Assembly: GCF_017163705.1 (NCBI RefSeq)
Contig: NZ_JAFIWB010000016.1
Location: 1 to 64,000 of the forward strand
Direction of reading: 5' to 3'
Origin: Xanthomonas bonasiae
GTDB taxonomy: Bacteria > Pseudomonadota > Gammaproteobacteria > Xanthomonadales > Xanthomonadaceae
Length of the DNA stretch: 64,000 nucleotides
The first letter of the stretch is position 1; each line of letters opens with the position of its first letter. A program made the position numbers and the translations under genes. The notes below the pieces were generated by a model. That model saw only the letters and a list, made by a program, of their open reading frames with translations. It had not been told where the DNA came from and did no database searches. This document shows, piece after piece, positions 8,393 to 18,269 of the stretch.

Positions 8393-10417
8393 ATGACCAA
8401 TCCCCTGCTCGATTTTTCCGGCCTGCCGCGCTTCGATGCGATCCATCCCGAGCACATCGGCCCGGCGATCGATGCGCTGCTGGCCGCCGCCGAAGCCGCG
8501 GTCGCGCACGCCGAGCAGGTCGCGCCGGTGAGCTGGGACAGTTTCGTGGTGCCGCTGGACGACGCCACCGAGCGCCTGTGGCGCGCCTGGGGCCAGGTCA
8601 ACCACCTGCAGGGCGTGGTCAACACCCCGGCGCTGCGCGAGGCCTACAACGCCAACCTGCCCAAGGTGACGCGCTTCTCCAGCGCGCTGGGGCAGAACCT
8701 GGCGATGTTTGCGCAGTACCGCGCGCTGGCCGCCACGCCCGAGGCCGCCGGCTACGATGCGGCGCGGCGCAAGGTGCTGGACAACGCGCTGCGCGATTTC
8801 CGCCTGGGCGGCGCCGAACTGGGCGATGCCGACAAGCAGCGTTTCGCCGCGATCCAGGAAGAACTGTCGGCGCTGTCGGCGAAGTTCTCGCAGAACGTGC
8901 TCGATGCCACCGATGCGTGGTCGCTGCCGATCGACGACCAGGCGCGTCTGGCAGGCCTGCCCGACGACGTGATCGCCGCGGCGCGCGCGGCGGCGGAAAA
9001 GGACGACCAGGCCGGCTGGAAGCTGACCCTGCAGATGCCGTGCTACCTGCCGGTGCAGATGTACGCCGACGACCGCGCGCTGCGCGAGACCCTGTACCGC
9101 GCCAACGCGATCCGCGCCTCGGAATTCGGCGACGCGGCGCTGGACAACAGCGCGGCGATCGAGCGCATCCTGGCGCTGCGCGGCGAACTGGCCGGCCTGC
9201 TCGGTTTCGCCAGCTACGCCGAGTATTCGCTGGCGACCAAGATGGCGCAGAACCCCGACGAGGTGCTGGGTTTCCTGCGCGACCTGGCCGCGCGCGCCAA
9301 GCCGTACGCGCAGCGCGACCGCGCCGAACTGGAAGCGTACGCCCGCGAACATCTGGGCCTGGACGAACTGCAGGCCTGGGATATCGCCTACGCCAGCGAA
9401 AAGCTCAAGCAGGCGCGCTACAGCTTTTCCGAGCAGGAAGTGAAGCAGTATTTCACCGAGCCGAAGGTGCTGGACGGCCTGTTTGGCGTCATCAACGACC
9501 TGTACGGGCTGCAGGTGCAGGCCGACAGCGCCCCGGTGTGGCATCCGGACGTGCGCTTCTTCCGCGTCAGCGATGCGCGCGGCCGCCTGGTCGGGCAGTT
9601 CTACCTCGACCTGTACGCGCGCGAGGGCAAGCGCGGCGGCGCCTGGATGGACGACTGCCGCAACCGCCGCGACCGCGCCGACGGCGTGCAGACGCCGCTG
9701 GTATACCTGGTGTGCAACTTCGGCCGCGGCGGCGACGGCAAGCCTGCCACCTTCACCCACAACGAAGTCACCACCCTGTTCCACGAGATGGGCCACGGCC
9801 TGCACCAGTTGCTGACCCAGGTCGGCGAACTCGGCGTGGCCGGCATCAACGGCGTGGAATGGGACGCGGTGGAGCTGCCCAGCCAGTTCATGGAGAACTT
9901 CTGCTGGGAATGGCCGCGGCTGCAGGCGATGACCGCGCACGTGGACAGCGGGCAGCCGCTGCCGCGCGCGCTGTTCGACAAGATGCTCGCGGCGAAGAAC
10001 TACCAGAGCGGCATGTTCACCGTGCGCCAGCTGGAGTTCGCACTGTTCGACATGCAGCTGCATCACAGCTTCGACGCCGCCGGCGACAGCATGCTGCAGC
10101 TGCTCGAACGCGTGCGCGACGAAGTCGCGGTGAACCGGCCGCCGGCATGGAACCGCTTCCCGCACCAGTTCAGCCACATCTTCGCCGGCGGCTACGGCGC
10201 CGGTTACTACAGCTACAAGTGGGCCGAAGTGCTCAGCGCCGACGCCTACGCCGCGTTCGAGGAAGCGCCAGACCAACTGGCCGCCACCGGCGCGCGCTTC
10301 CTGCGGGAAATCCTGGCGCGCGGCGGCAGCCGCCCGGCGCTGGAGAACTTCACCGCCTTCCGTGGCCGCGCGCCGGAACTGGACGCCTTGCTGCGGCACA
10401 GCGGCATGGCCGGCTGA
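8393..10417 (+). CDS. prlC: Oligopeptidase A, M3-family zinc metallopeptidase
   Basis: Cytoplasmic zinc endopeptidase that degrades short peptides, including cleaved signal peptides (674 residues; E. coli OpdA/PrlC is 680). The zinc motif HEMGHGLHQ starts at H464, and the third ligand lies in the downstream VELPSQFMENF segment. The start MTNPLLDFSGLPRFDAIHPE aligns with the usual M3 N-terminus, and the upstream in-frame extension is low-complexity and not used. A strong hairpin follows the stop. Confidence 0.95.
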   Translation: MTNPLLDFSGLPRFDAIHPEHIGPAIDALLAAAEAAVAHAEQVAPVSWDSFVVPLDDATERLWRAWGQVNHLQGVVNTPALREAYNANLPKVTRFSSALGQNLAMFAQYRALAATPEAAGYDAARRKVLDNALRDFRLGGAELGDADKQRFAAIQEELSALSAKFSQNVLDATDAWSLPIDDQARLAGLPDDVIAAARAAAEKDDQAGWKLTLQMPCYLPVQMYADDRALRETLYRANAIRASEFGDAALDNSAAIERILALRGELAGLLGFASYAEYSLATKMAQNPDEVLGFLRDLAARAKPYAQRDRAELEAYAREHLGLDELQAWDIAYASEKLKQARYSFSEQEVKQYFTEPKVLDGLFGVINDLYGLQVQADSAPVWHPDVRFFRVSDARGRLVGQFYLDLYAREGKRGGAWMDDCRNRRDRADGVQTPLVYLVCNFGRGGDGKPATFTHNEVTTLFHEMGHGLHQLLTQVGELGVAGINGVEWDAVELPSQFMENFCWEWPRLQAMTAHVDSGQPLPRALFDKMLAAKNYQSGMFTVRQLEFALFDMQLHHSFDAAGDSMLQLLERVRDEVAVNRPPAWNRFPHQFSHIFAGGYGAGYYSYKWAEVLSADAYAAFEEAPDQLAATGARFLREILARGGSRPALENFTAFRGRAPELDALLRHSGMAG

Positions 10418-10425
10418 TCCACGTG

Positions 10426-10454
10426 CGCCGCGCCGCAGTGCATGCGGCGCGGCG
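10426..10454 (+). terminator. Candidate terminator hairpin after prlC
   Basis: Perfect 12-base inverted repeat (CGCCGCGCCGCA / TGCGGCGCGGCG) with a 5-base loop, starting 8 bases after the prlC stop. There is no T-run, so it may be a weak terminator or a 3'-end stabilising hairpin. Confidence 0.5.
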
Positions 10455-10740
10455 AGGCGAGGCGAGGCGCAAGCAGGAGGCGATAGCGCACACATCCGCT
10501 TGTTGCGGCTTGCAATCCGACGATGCGCTTGGGCGCGTTCACGGCGGCGTGAGCGCACCTTCGCGCATGTCGTCGGTTCATTGCATCTCTTCCGGCCTCA
10601 CATGCGGCCAGGCATGGCGCGCCCGATCGGGTTAACAGGTCCTTAGCGCATTGGCGTGCTAGAACATTGCCGAACACGGCTCGCACGAGCCCATGGAAGA
10701 AGCGCCGGCCACAGGGCCGGTCAGGCACAGGAGGTTGGGC
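10455..10740. other. Intergenic region between prlC and the SH3-domain gene
   Basis: No convincing coding frame. It opens with short GAGGC tandem repeats and ends with a small CCGGCC-ACAG-GGCCGG hairpin followed by the strong ribosome site AGGAGG used by the next gene. A promoter for the next gene is expected here but no clear -35/-10 pair stands out. Confidence 0.4.
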
Positions 10741-11589
10741 ATGAAACGCTGCATCTGGATCGCGCCGTTGCTGCTGGCCGCCGCCGCGCCGGTACTGGCG
10801 CAGAGCAATGGCGGGTTCGCCCGCAGCGGCGCCAATCTGCGCGCAGGCCCGGCCAACGACTATCCGCGCGTCGCCACGGTGGTGGGCGGCGACAGCATCA
10901 CCGTCTACGGGTGCGTCAACGATTTTTCGTGGTGCGACGTGCGCTGGCGCGAGGCGCGCGGATGGTTGCCGGCCGGCGTGATCGAGTTCGACGCGCGCGA
11001 CGGTGTCTTCGCGCCGGCCATCGGGTTCGCCATCGATCCCTATTGGGACGCGCATTACCGTGGCCGGCCCTGGGCCCGCGACCGCGCACGCTGGCGGCAG
11101 CAAGCGCAGGCCTCGCCATCTGCGCCGGCGCCGATGCCCGAGGCGCTCAAGCGCCAGCTGATCCCGCAACGCATCGCCGACACGCGCGGCTACCCGCCGG
11201 CGCCGCCCGCCGTGGAAGCGCCGGTGCAGTCGCAATGGGTGCCGCCGGGCGAGCGCATGTACCAGGCGCCGCCGCCGGATGCGCTCAATCCCAAGCGCAA
11301 CAAGGAACTGGCCGAGCAGCAGCGGCGCGACGAAGAGGATCGCCGCTGGCGCGCGTCCATGCACCAGACACCCGAGCCGTCGCAATCCTCATCGTCCGCC
11401 TCGCCATGGTGGCCGCCAACGCCGGAGACGGTGGTGCAGGCAGCGCAGCACACACCGCCACCGCCACCGCCACCGAAGCCTGCTTCGCCACCACCAGCGC
11501 CGCCGCCATCCACGCCGCCGCCCAGAAAAGAACGGACCAAGCAAGAGGACGAGAAAAAGCGCCGCGACGACAAGCAACTCGAACGCTGA
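10741..11589 (+). CDS. Exported SH3-domain protein with proline-rich tail
   Basis: A 282-residue protein with a signal peptide (MKRCIWIAPLLLAAAAPVLA) and then a bacterial SH3 domain (SGANLRAGPANDYPRVATV, with YGCVNDFSWCDVRW). SH3b domains often bind peptidoglycan or surface ligands. The C-terminal third is low complexity: a proline tract of runs of PPPPPPP and PPPAPPP, then a highly charged Lys/Arg/Glu/Asp tail ending DDKQLER. The start is fixed by the signal peptide and by AGGAGG at good spacing. The specific role is unknown; a cell-envelope location is inferred. Confidence 0.75.
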   Translation: MKRCIWIAPLLLAAAAPVLAQSNGGFARSGANLRAGPANDYPRVATVVGGDSITVYGCVNDFSWCDVRWREARGWLPAGVIEFDARDGVFAPAIGFAIDPYWDAHYRGRPWARDRARWRQQAQASPSAPAPMPEALKRQLIPQRIADTRGYPPAPPAVEAPVQSQWVPPGERMYQAPPPDALNPKRNKELAEQQRRDEEDRRWRASMHQTPEPSQSSSSASPWWPPTPETVVQAAQHTPPPPPPPKPASPPPAPPPSTPPPRKERTKQEDEKKRRDDKQLER

Positions 11590-11643
11590 CGTCGCCGGTG
11601 GTCAGCGGCAGGACGCCCCTGCCGCTGCCCAGCGCAGGCTCGC

Positions 11644-12852
11644 TCAGCGCTTGCCGAACACCAGCGCGGCGTTGGTGCCGCCGAAGCCGAAGCTGTTGGA
11701 CATCACCGTGCGCAAGGTCGCCTCGCGGCTCTCGCGCACGATCGGGAAGCCCTCGGCGCGCGGGTCCAGCGCGTCGATGTTGGCCGAGCCGGCGATGAAG
11801 CCGTCGCGCATCATCAGCAGGCAGTAGATCGCCTCGTGCACGCTGGCCGCGCCCAGCGAATGCCCGGACAACGCCTTGGTCGAGGACAGCGGCGGCACCG
11901 CATCGCCGAACACTTCGCGTACCGCGCCCAGCTCGGTCACGTCGCCCAGCGGCGTCGAGGTGCCGTGCGTGTTGAGGTAGTCGATCGGCGCGTCCACGCC
12001 CTGCATCGCCATCTGCATGCAGCGCACCGCGCCTTCGCCGGACGGGGCGACCATGTCGGCGCCGTCGGAGGTCACGCCGTAGCCGAGCAGTTCGGCATGG
12101 ATGCGCGCGCCGCGCGCCACCGCGCGTTCGTAGTCCTCCAGCACCAGCATGCCGCCGCCGCCGGCGATGACGAAACCGTCGCGCTCAGCGTCGTACGGAC
12201 GCGAGGCCACCGCCGGGCGGTCGTTGAAGCCGCTGGACAGCGCGCCCATCGCGTCGAACATCAGGCTCATGGTCCAGTCCAGTTCCTCGCCGCCGCCGGC
12301 GAACATCACGTCCTGCTGGCCGTGGCGGATCAGGTCCGCGGCCGCGCCGATGCAGTGCGCCGACGTCGCGCACGCCGCCGACAGCGAGTAGCTCACGCCC
12401 TTGATCTTGAACGCTGTGGCCAGGCTGGCCGAGACCGCCGAACACATCGTGCGCGGCACCATGTACGGGCCGACCTTGCGCACGCCGCGGTTGCGCAGCA
12501 GGTCCGCCGCTTCCACCTGCCAGTGGCTGGAGCCGCCGCCGGACCCGGCGATCAGGCCGGTGCGCACGTCGCTGACCACGGCCTCGTCCAGGCCGGCATC
12601 GGCGATCGCATCGCGCAGCGCCAGATACGCGTACGCGGACGCATCGCCCATGAAGCGCTTGAGCTTGCGATCGATCAAGGCCTCCAGGTCCAGCTGCACG
12701 TCGCCGGCGACCTGGCTGCGCAGGCCGTGTTCGGCCGCCTCGGGGTTGGCGCGGATGCCGGCGCGGCTGTCGCGCAGCGCGCGCGACACCGTGTCCAGGT
12801 CGTTGCCCAGGCATGAGGTGATGCCCATGCCGGTGATCGCGACGCGGCGCAT
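11644..12852 (-). CDS. fabB: 3-oxoacyl-[ACP] synthase I
   Basis: Condensing enzyme of type II fatty-acid synthesis, required with FabA for unsaturated fatty acids. The 402-residue protein has the catalytic cysteine in SLSAACATS (C161) and the two active-site histidines in [11 protein letters not shown] and in [12 protein letters not shown], all conserved. The ATG overlaps the last base of the fabA stop codon (TGATG), giving translational coupling in a fabA-fabB operon. Length and motifs match FabB rather than FabF. Confidence 0.95.
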   Translation of the reverse strand: MRRVAITGMGITSCLGNDLDTVSRALRDSRAGIRANPEAAEHGLRSQVAGDVQLDLEALIDRKLKRFMGDASAYAYLALRDAIADAGLDEAVVSDVRTGLIAGSGGGSSHWQVEAADLLRNRGVRKVGPYMVPRTMCSAVSASLATAFKIKGVSYSLSAACATSAHCIGAAADLIRHGQQDVMFAGGGEELDWTMSLMFDAMGALSSGFNDRPAVASRPYDAERDGFVIAGGGGMLVLEDYERAVARGARIHAELLGYGVTSDGADMVAPSGEGAVRCMQMAMQGVDAPIDYLNTHGTSTPLGDVTELGAVREVFGDAVPPLSSTKALSGHSLGAASVHEAIYCLLMMRDGFIAGSANIDALDPRAEGFPIVRESREATLRTVMSNSFGFGGTNAALVFGKR

Positions 12853-13367
12853 CAGAACGCCTCCGTCGAGGTGAACAGGCCCACGCGCAGATCCTTGGCG
12901 GTGTAGATCTCGCGGCCGTCCACCGACATGCGGCCGTCGGCCACCGCCATCACCAGCTTGCGGTTGATGACGCGGCTGATGTCCAGTTCGTAGACCACCT
13001 GCCTGGCGGTCGGCAGCACCTGTCCGCTGAACTTCACTTCGCCCACGCCCAGCGCACGGCCGCGGCCGGGCGCGCCGATCCAGGTCAGGAAGAACCCGGT
13101 CAGTTGCCACAGCGCATCCAGGCCCAGGCAGCCGGGCATCACCGGATCGTCGATGAAATGGCAGCCGAAGAACCACAGGTCCGGGCGCACGTCGAGTTCG
13201 GCGCGGACCACGCCCTTGCCGTGCGCGCCGCCGTTGTCGTCGATGTGGGTGATGCGGTCGAACATCAGCATCGGATCGTTGGGCAGGCGTGCGGCCTCGG
13301 CGCCGAACAGTTCGCCGCGCGCGCTGGCGAGAAGGTGTTCGCGTGAATACGAAGTGAGGCGGCTCAT
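12852..13367 (-). CDS. fabA: 3-hydroxydecanoyl-[ACP] dehydratase/isomerase
   Basis: Bifunctional dehydratase and trans-2/cis-3 isomerase that introduces the double bond in anaerobic unsaturated fatty-acid synthesis (171 residues; E. coli 172). The active-site residues H70 (FFGCHF) and D84 (CLGLDALWQ) are at the expected positions. It is the first gene of the fabA-fabB operon. The upstream region holds the palindrome AAACGTTT at about 13433, a possible operator, although no specific regulator can be named from the sequence. Confidence 0.95.
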   Translation of the reverse strand: MSRLTSYSREHLLASARGELFGAEAARLPNDPMLMFDRITHIDDNGGAHGKGVVRAELDVRPDLWFFGCHFIDDPVMPGCLGLDALWQLTGFFLTWIGAPGRGRALGVGEVKFSGQVLPTARQVVYELDISRVINRKLVMAVADGRMSVDGREIYTAKDLRVGLFTSTEAF

Positions 13368-13573
13368 GAGCGAATTTCCCAGGGCAGACAGTCGAGGCGC
13401 GCAAGCGTGCACGACGCTCGCGCTTTCAATCAAACGTTTTATCCGTACGCACGCGTAGCGTAGGCAGTGCTGCAATGCGGCGCGCTGAGCGAAATCAAGG
13501 CATGCGTTCGCAGCGCATGCGCAGGCCTGGCTTATCATGCGGCTACCGTTCGCTGGCGTAGGGTGCAGGGCCG

Positions 13574-14635
13574 ATGCGCAAGATCATTCACGTCGACATG
13601 GATGCGTTCTACGCGTCCGTGGAGCAGCGTGACGATCCCGCATTGCGCGGCAAGCCGGTGGTGGTGGCCTGGCGCGGCATGCGTTCGGTGGTGTGCGCCG
13701 CATCGTACGAGGCGCGCGTGTTCGGCATCCGCTCGGCGATGCCGGCGTTGCGCGCCGAGCGCTTGTGCCCGGACGCGATCTTCGTGCCGCCGGATTTCGC
13801 GCGTTACAAGGCCGTGTCGCGGCAGGTGCGCGAGATCTTCCAGCGCCACACCGACATGATCGAGCCGCTGTCGCTGGACGAGGCCTATCTCGACGTCACC
13901 GCGCCGAAGGGCGAGCTGACCACCGCGACCGAGATCGCGCAGACCATCCGCGCGCAGATCCGCGAGGAAACCCGACTGACCGCCTCGGCCGGCATCGCGC
14001 CGAACAAGTTCCTGGCCAAGATCGCCTCGGACTGGCGCAAGCCCGATGGCCAGTTCGTGATCCGCCCGCACCAGGTGGAGGCGTTCCTGACGCCACTGCC
14101 GGTCGGCAAGGTGCACGGCGTGGGCAAGGTGATGCAGGCCAAGCTGGCGGCGCTGGGCATCGTCACCGTCGGCGATCTGCGCACGCACGGCGAAGCGGAG
14201 CTGGAAGCGCACTTCGGCAGCTTCGGGCTGCGCCTGTATCAGCGTGCGCGCGGCATCGACGAGCGTCCGGTGGAATCGGACCAGCAGGTGCAGTCGATTT
14301 CCTCGGAAGACACCTTCGCCGAAGACCTGGCGCTGGATGCGCTGGAGCCGGCGATCCGGCAACTGGCGGAAAAGACCTGGAACGCGACCCGCCGCACCGA
14401 GCGCGTCGCGCGCACCGTGGTGCTGAAGCTGAAGACCGCGCAGTTCCGCATCCTGACCCGCAGCTTCACCCCGGAGCAACCGCCGGAATCGCTGCAGGCG
14501 TTGACCGATATCGCACTGGCCTTGCGCCAGCGCGTCGACTTGCCCGCGTCCACGCGCTACCGCCTGGTTGGCGTGGGCCTGGCCGGCTTCCACGAGCGCG
14601 AGCCGGGGCAGGCGCAGGGGCGGCTGTTCCGTTGA
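13574..14635 (+). CDS. dinB: DNA polymerase IV (Y-family)
   Basis: Error-prone translesion polymerase of 353 residues. Catalytic acidic residues are in [12 protein letters not shown] (D8) and SLDEAYLDV (near residue 103), and the helix-hairpin-helix and little-finger domains follow. The C-terminal GQAQGRLF resembles a sliding-clamp-binding motif. It is divergent from fabA with about 200 bases between them. No LexA box of the Xanthomonas TTAG-N6-TACTA type was recognised before it. Confidence 0.95.
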   Translation: MRKIIHVDMDAFYASVEQRDDPALRGKPVVVAWRGMRSVVCAASYEARVFGIRSAMPALRAERLCPDAIFVPPDFARYKAVSRQVREIFQRHTDMIEPLSLDEAYLDVTAPKGELTTATEIAQTIRAQIREETRLTASAGIAPNKFLAKIASDWRKPDGQFVIRPHQVEAFLTPLPVGKVHGVGKVMQAKLAALGIVTVGDLRTHGEAELEAHFGSFGLRLYQRARGIDERPVESDQQVQSISSEDTFAEDLALDALEPAIRQLAEKTWNATRRTERVARTVVLKLKTAQFRILTRSFTPEQPPESLQALTDIALALRQRVDLPASTRYRLVGVGLAGFHEREPGQAQGRLFR

Positions 14636-14687
14636 GCCGCGCGCCGGCGCCGGCGGTCGTGTGCGTCGCCGCGCGCCGGCAGTTCGT

Positions 14688-15635
14688 TCATGGCCAGCGC
14701 AGTTCGCCCTTGGCCACCTTCGCGCTGAGCTGCAGCGTGTCCACGCCGCCCAGCTGCGGATAGCGCTGCCGCATCGCCGCGACCAGCGCGGCCGCATCCT
14801 TGGCCTTGGCGGTTTCCTGGTCGAAGGCGCGGATGTAGTCGGCGGTGAAGCGCACCGCGGCCAGGTCCTGCGCCGCGCCCGGCACGAAATGTCCGGGAAT
14901 CACCCGCTGCGGCTGCAGCGCCTGGATCCGTTGCAGCGTGGCCAGCCACTGCGCATGCGATGCCGGAGTCTGCGTATCGGCCATCCACACGTGTTCGCCG
15001 GCCACCACCGGGATCCCGCCGAGCACGGTCTTGATCGACGGAATCCACACGAAGGTCCGGTCCGGGGTCGCGCCGTCCAGGCCGACGATCTGCAGTTCGC
15101 GGCCTTCCAGCAGCAGGCGGTCGCCGTGCAGCGGCTGCGGCAGCACGATGCGCTGCGGCGCGTCGGCACCCAGCTTCGGCGCCCACACCTGCAGCTTCTG
15201 CGCCTGGGTCTGGCGGATATGCGCGACGGTTGCCGGGCTGGCCAGCAGCTTGGCCTGCGGGAACGCCTGGGTCAGCAAGTCCAGGCCGAAGTAGTAGTCC
15301 GGATCGCCGTGGCTGACGTAGATCGTGGTCAGGCGCTTGCCGGAGGCGCGGATCTGCGCGACCAGGGCGCGCGCATCGGCCGCGGAGAACTGCGCATCGA
15401 CCAGCACCGCGTCCCTGGCGCCGCTGACCAGCACCGAGGCGACACCGAAGATCGCGTTCGCGTCCGGGTGGTAGACCTGCACCTGCAGCGGCGCGGCGAC
15501 CGGCTGTGCGGCGCTGGCGGCGGCAGTCGCGGCGTGGGCGGCGGTGCCGGTGGCGGCGTGCGCGGCGGCGGCGCCGGCGAGGCCGAGGGCAAGGATCAGC
15601 GTAGCGCTCAGGCGCGACAACGAAAGGGACGGCAT
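14688..15635 (-). CDS. Exported MBL-fold hydrolase-like protein with altered metal motif
   Basis: A 315-residue protein with a signal peptide (MPSLSLSRLSATLILALGLA) and a metallo-beta-lactamase fold. The usual HxHxDH metal motif is replaced by H109-G-D-P-D-Y114 (YVSHGDPDYYFG), so two of the four normal ligands are not histidine. The later segments GGIPVVAGEHVWMADTQTP and RVIPGHFVPG are retained. This pattern may define a subfamily with altered metal use or none. A start at an upstream ATG (15647) is also possible. Substrate unknown. Confidence 0.7.
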   Translation of the reverse strand: MPSLSLSRLSATLILALGLAGAAAAHAATGTAAHAATAAASAAQPVAAPLQVQVYHPDANAIFGVASVLVSGARDAVLVDAQFSAADARALVAQIRASGKRLTTIYVSHGDPDYYFGLDLLTQAFPQAKLLASPATVAHIRQTQAQKLQVWAPKLGADAPQRIVLPQPLHGDRLLLEGRELQIVGLDGATPDRTFVWIPSIKTVLGGIPVVAGEHVWMADTQTPASHAQWLATLQRIQALQPQRVIPGHFVPGAAQDLAAVRFTADYIRAFDQETAKAKDAAALVAAMRQRYPQLGGVDTLQLSAKVAKGELRWP

Positions 15636-15773
15636 GCGGAACTCCATCGGAGAAGGCGACGCCATGCGTCGGCATGGCGTGCGGGAAGCGGGCCGCGACC
15701 GTGCTGCGGCCGCGGCGGGGGGCGACTGCGCGGCGCCATCGGCATGCGCGCAGCCGCCTGCCCGGCGTTGCGC

Positions 15774-16409
15774 TCAGTACGCGGCGGTGGCGATCTGGCG
15801 CAGGTACTGCGGGCGTTCGATCTCGTCGACGAAGGCGCTGGCGTAGTCGGCATAGCTGATCGCGCTATGGCCCTGCGCATCGCTGAGCAGCGCGGTGGCC
15901 TGGGTGCGCACGCCGCCGCGCTGGTCGCCGGGGCCGATCTCGGCGGCTGGCGCGAAGAAGGTCCACTCCAGATCGGTAGCGGCCTGCAGATGCTGCAGGG
16001 AGGCGCGGTGCGCCAGCGCGTAGGGCTTGTAGGCGTCGGGGAAGTTCGGCGTGTCCACCAACTGCACGCCCGGCGCCACTTCCAGGCTGCCGGCGCCGCC
16101 GACCACCAGCAGGCGCTGTACGCCGGCGTTGCGGGCGACCTCGATCAGCGCCTGGGCGACGGCCGGAATGGTATCGGCGGCCGCGGCGCTGGGGCCGTAG
16201 GCGCTGGCCAGCACGTCGTGGCCGCGCACCGCGGCGGCGAGGGCGGCGCGGTCGTCCAGCGACGCGAGCACGATGCTGGCGCCGTCCAGTTCCGACGGCA
16301 GCGGTTGCGTGCGGCGGACCAGCGCGGTGACCGCGTGGCCGCGGCGCAGGGCTTCCTGGGCGATATGGCGGCCGATGTTGCCGGTGGCGCCGAACAGGGC
16401 GATGTGCAT
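15774..16409 (-). CDS. NAD(P)-binding oxidoreductase (atypical SDR, NmrA/YwnB-like)
   Basis: Rossmann-fold protein of 211 residues with the N-terminal dinucleotide motif GATGNIGRHIA. It resembles NAD(P)H-binding atypical short-chain dehydrogenases annotated as NmrA-like or BVR-B-like. The start is supported by a GGAGAACC ribosome site. It is divergent from a LysR regulator 103 bases away, so it is the probable target of that regulator. Substrate unknown. Confidence 0.8.
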   Translation of the reverse strand: MHIALFGATGNIGRHIAQEALRRGHAVTALVRRTQPLPSELDGASIVLASLDDRAALAAAVRGHDVLASAYGPSAAAADTIPAVAQALIEVARNAGVQRLLVVGGAGSLEVAPGVQLVDTPNFPDAYKPYALAHRASLQHLQAATDLEWTFFAPAAEIGPGDQRGGVRTQATALLSDAQGHSAISYADYASAFVDEIERPQYLRQIATAAY

Positions 16410-16512
16410 CGAGGTTCTCCGGGGAGGGTGGACGGGATGCGCACAGCCTAGTCCTGGCAATTAGCGCGATAAACAGCGTATAAGTCGCCAATTTGTTGCA
16501 TGGAACGATCAA

Positions 16513-17415
16513 ATGGACCGTCTGACCGCGATCGCGGTGTTCGTCGAAGTCGCCGAGCGCGGCAGTCTCACCGCGGCCGCCGAGGCGCTGGACCTGTCGC
16601 GGGCGATGGTCTCGCGCCATCTGGCCGAACTGGAGCGCTGGCTCGGCGTGCGCCTGCTGCACCGGACCACGCGGCGGGTGACCCTGACCGGCGCCGGCGA
16701 GACCGCGTTGGCGCGGTTCCGGCCGATGCTGGCGATCGGCGCCTCGCTGCGCGACGAACTGGCCAGCGACGACCCGGAGCCGCACGGACAGCTGCGCGTC
16801 ACCGCTTCGGCCTCGTTCGGGCAGGCGCATCTGGCCGCGGCGGCGGCCGAGTTCGTGGCCCGCTACCCGCAGGCGCGGGTGGACATGCTGCTGGCCGATC
16901 GCACGGTCAACCTGGTCGAGGAGCGCATCGACCTGGCGGTACGCATTTCCCACCGCGTCGACCCTGGGCTGATCGCGCGGCGCCTGAGCGTGTGCCGCTC
17001 GGTGCTGTGCGCGGCGCCGGCCTATCTGCAGCGGCATGGCGCGCCGCACAGCGCCGCCGACCTGGCCGCGCACAACTGCCTGGGCCATCACTACGTGGGC
17101 AGGCACGAATGGCCGCTGCGCTATCGCGGCGAACCGGTGTCGGTGGCGGTCAGCGGCAACTTCACCGCCAACGAAGCCACCGTGCTGCTGGAGGCGGTGC
17201 GCGCCGGCGCCGGCATTGCCATGCTGCCGACCTACCAGGCCGCGGCGCTGCTGCGCAGCGGCGAATTGCAGCGCGTGCTGCCCGACCACGAACTGGACAC
17301 GATGGACATCTTCGGCGTGTACGCCTCGCGCCGGCAGCAGCCGGCGATCGTCCGCGCGTTCCTGGATTTCCTGGTCGCGCGTTTCGGCGAGGTGCCGTAC
17401 TGGGATCGCGACTGA
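16513..17415 (+). CDS. LysR-family transcriptional regulator
   Basis: A 300-residue LysR regulator: N-terminal helix-turn-helix (GSLTAAAEALDLSRAMVSRH) and a C-terminal substrate-binding-like effector domain. It is divergently paired with the NAD(P)-binding oxidoreductase gene. The shared 103-base gap contains an AT-rich stretch (ATAAACAGCGTATAAG) where a T-N11-A LysR site could lie. Effector unknown. Confidence 0.9.
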   Translation: MDRLTAIAVFVEVAERGSLTAAAEALDLSRAMVSRHLAELERWLGVRLLHRTTRRVTLTGAGETALARFRPMLAIGASLRDELASDDPEPHGQLRVTASASFGQAHLAAAAAEFVARYPQARVDMLLADRTVNLVEERIDLAVRISHRVDPGLIARRLSVCRSVLCAAPAYLQRHGAPHSAADLAAHNCLGHHYVGRHEWPLRYRGEPVSVAVSGNFTANEATVLLEAVRAGAGIAMLPTYQAAALLRSGELQRVLPDHELDTMDIFGVYASRRQQPAIVRAFLDFLVARFGEVPYWDRD

Positions 17416-17460
17416 GCACGGCGCCTACAATGCAGGCCGCGTTTCGCACAGAGGACTGAA

Positions 17461-18114
17461 ATGACATTTCCGTACGCGCTGGTGGTGTTCGATCTGGACG
17501 GCACCCTGGTGGACAGCGGCGCCGATATCGCCGAAGCCCTCAATCGCACCCTGGCCGACTTCGGCCTGGCGCGCGTGCCCGAAGCCACCGTGCTCGGCTG
17601 GATCGGCGAGGGCGTGCGCAAACTGGTCGAGACCGCATGGCGGCATGCGCACGACGCCACCCCGATCGATGCGGTAATGCCGGCTTTCATGCGCCACTAC
17701 GAAGAATGCCTGTTGCGCAGCCCGCGCCTGTATCCGGGCGTGGCCGAGGCGCTGGCGCAGTTGCGCGCGCGCGGCGTCACGCTGGCGCTGTGCACCAACA
17801 AGCCCTCGGCGTTCGTGCAGCCGCTGCTGCGCCATCTCGGCGTGGCCGATGCGTTCGCCGCGGCGCTCGGCGGCGACAGCCTGCCCGAGCGCAAGCCCAG
17901 CCCGCTGCCGCTGCTGCACCTGGCGCAGCAGTTCGCGCAGCCGCCGGCGCACTGCCTGATGGTCGGCGATTCCGGCACCGACCTGCAGGCCGCGCACGCC
18001 GCCGGCATGCCGGCCGCACTGGTGCGCTACGGCTATCCGCGCGACCTGGACCTGGCCACGGCCGACGTGGTGCTGCTGATGGGCGACATGCGCGAGCTGC
18101 TGGCGCTGGGGTGA
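17461..18114 (+). CDS. gph: Phosphoglycolate phosphatase, HAD family
   Basis: HAD-superfamily phosphatase of 217 residues with motif I DLDGTLVDS near the N-terminus, motif II LALCTNKPS, and motif IV MVGDSGTDLQAA. Length and motif context match Gph, which removes 2-phosphoglycolate formed by DNA repair or oxygenation. It lies 45 bases after the LysR gene in the same direction. Related HAD phosphatases with other substrates cannot be excluded. Confidence 0.85.
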   Translation: MTFPYALVVFDLDGTLVDSGADIAEALNRTLADFGLARVPEATVLGWIGEGVRKLVETAWRHAHDATPIDAVMPAFMRHYEECLLRSPRLYPGVAEALAQLRARGVTLALCTNKPSAFVQPLLRHLGVADAFAAALGGDSLPERKPSPLPLLHLAQQFAQPPAHCLMVGDSGTDLQAAHAAGMPAALVRYGYPRDLDLATADVVLLMGDMRELLALG

Positions 18115-18269
18115 TGCGGGCCGCCAATCGCGCTCAGGGACCGTTTCGCCGCCTGCAACGTAACCGCAGCGGTGTGGCCGCATTGGCCGGCGCCGACCCG
18201 GCGGTCGTCGCCTCAGTCATCACGGATTTGCCGCGACCTCCCGATCCGCAGACGGAGAAGACGCCGCTC

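Noticed and set aside
13420-13460. FabR/DesT-type operator before fabA
   Set aside because: Only the short palindrome AAACGTTT is seen; it does not match a known fatty-acid regulator site well enough to name.
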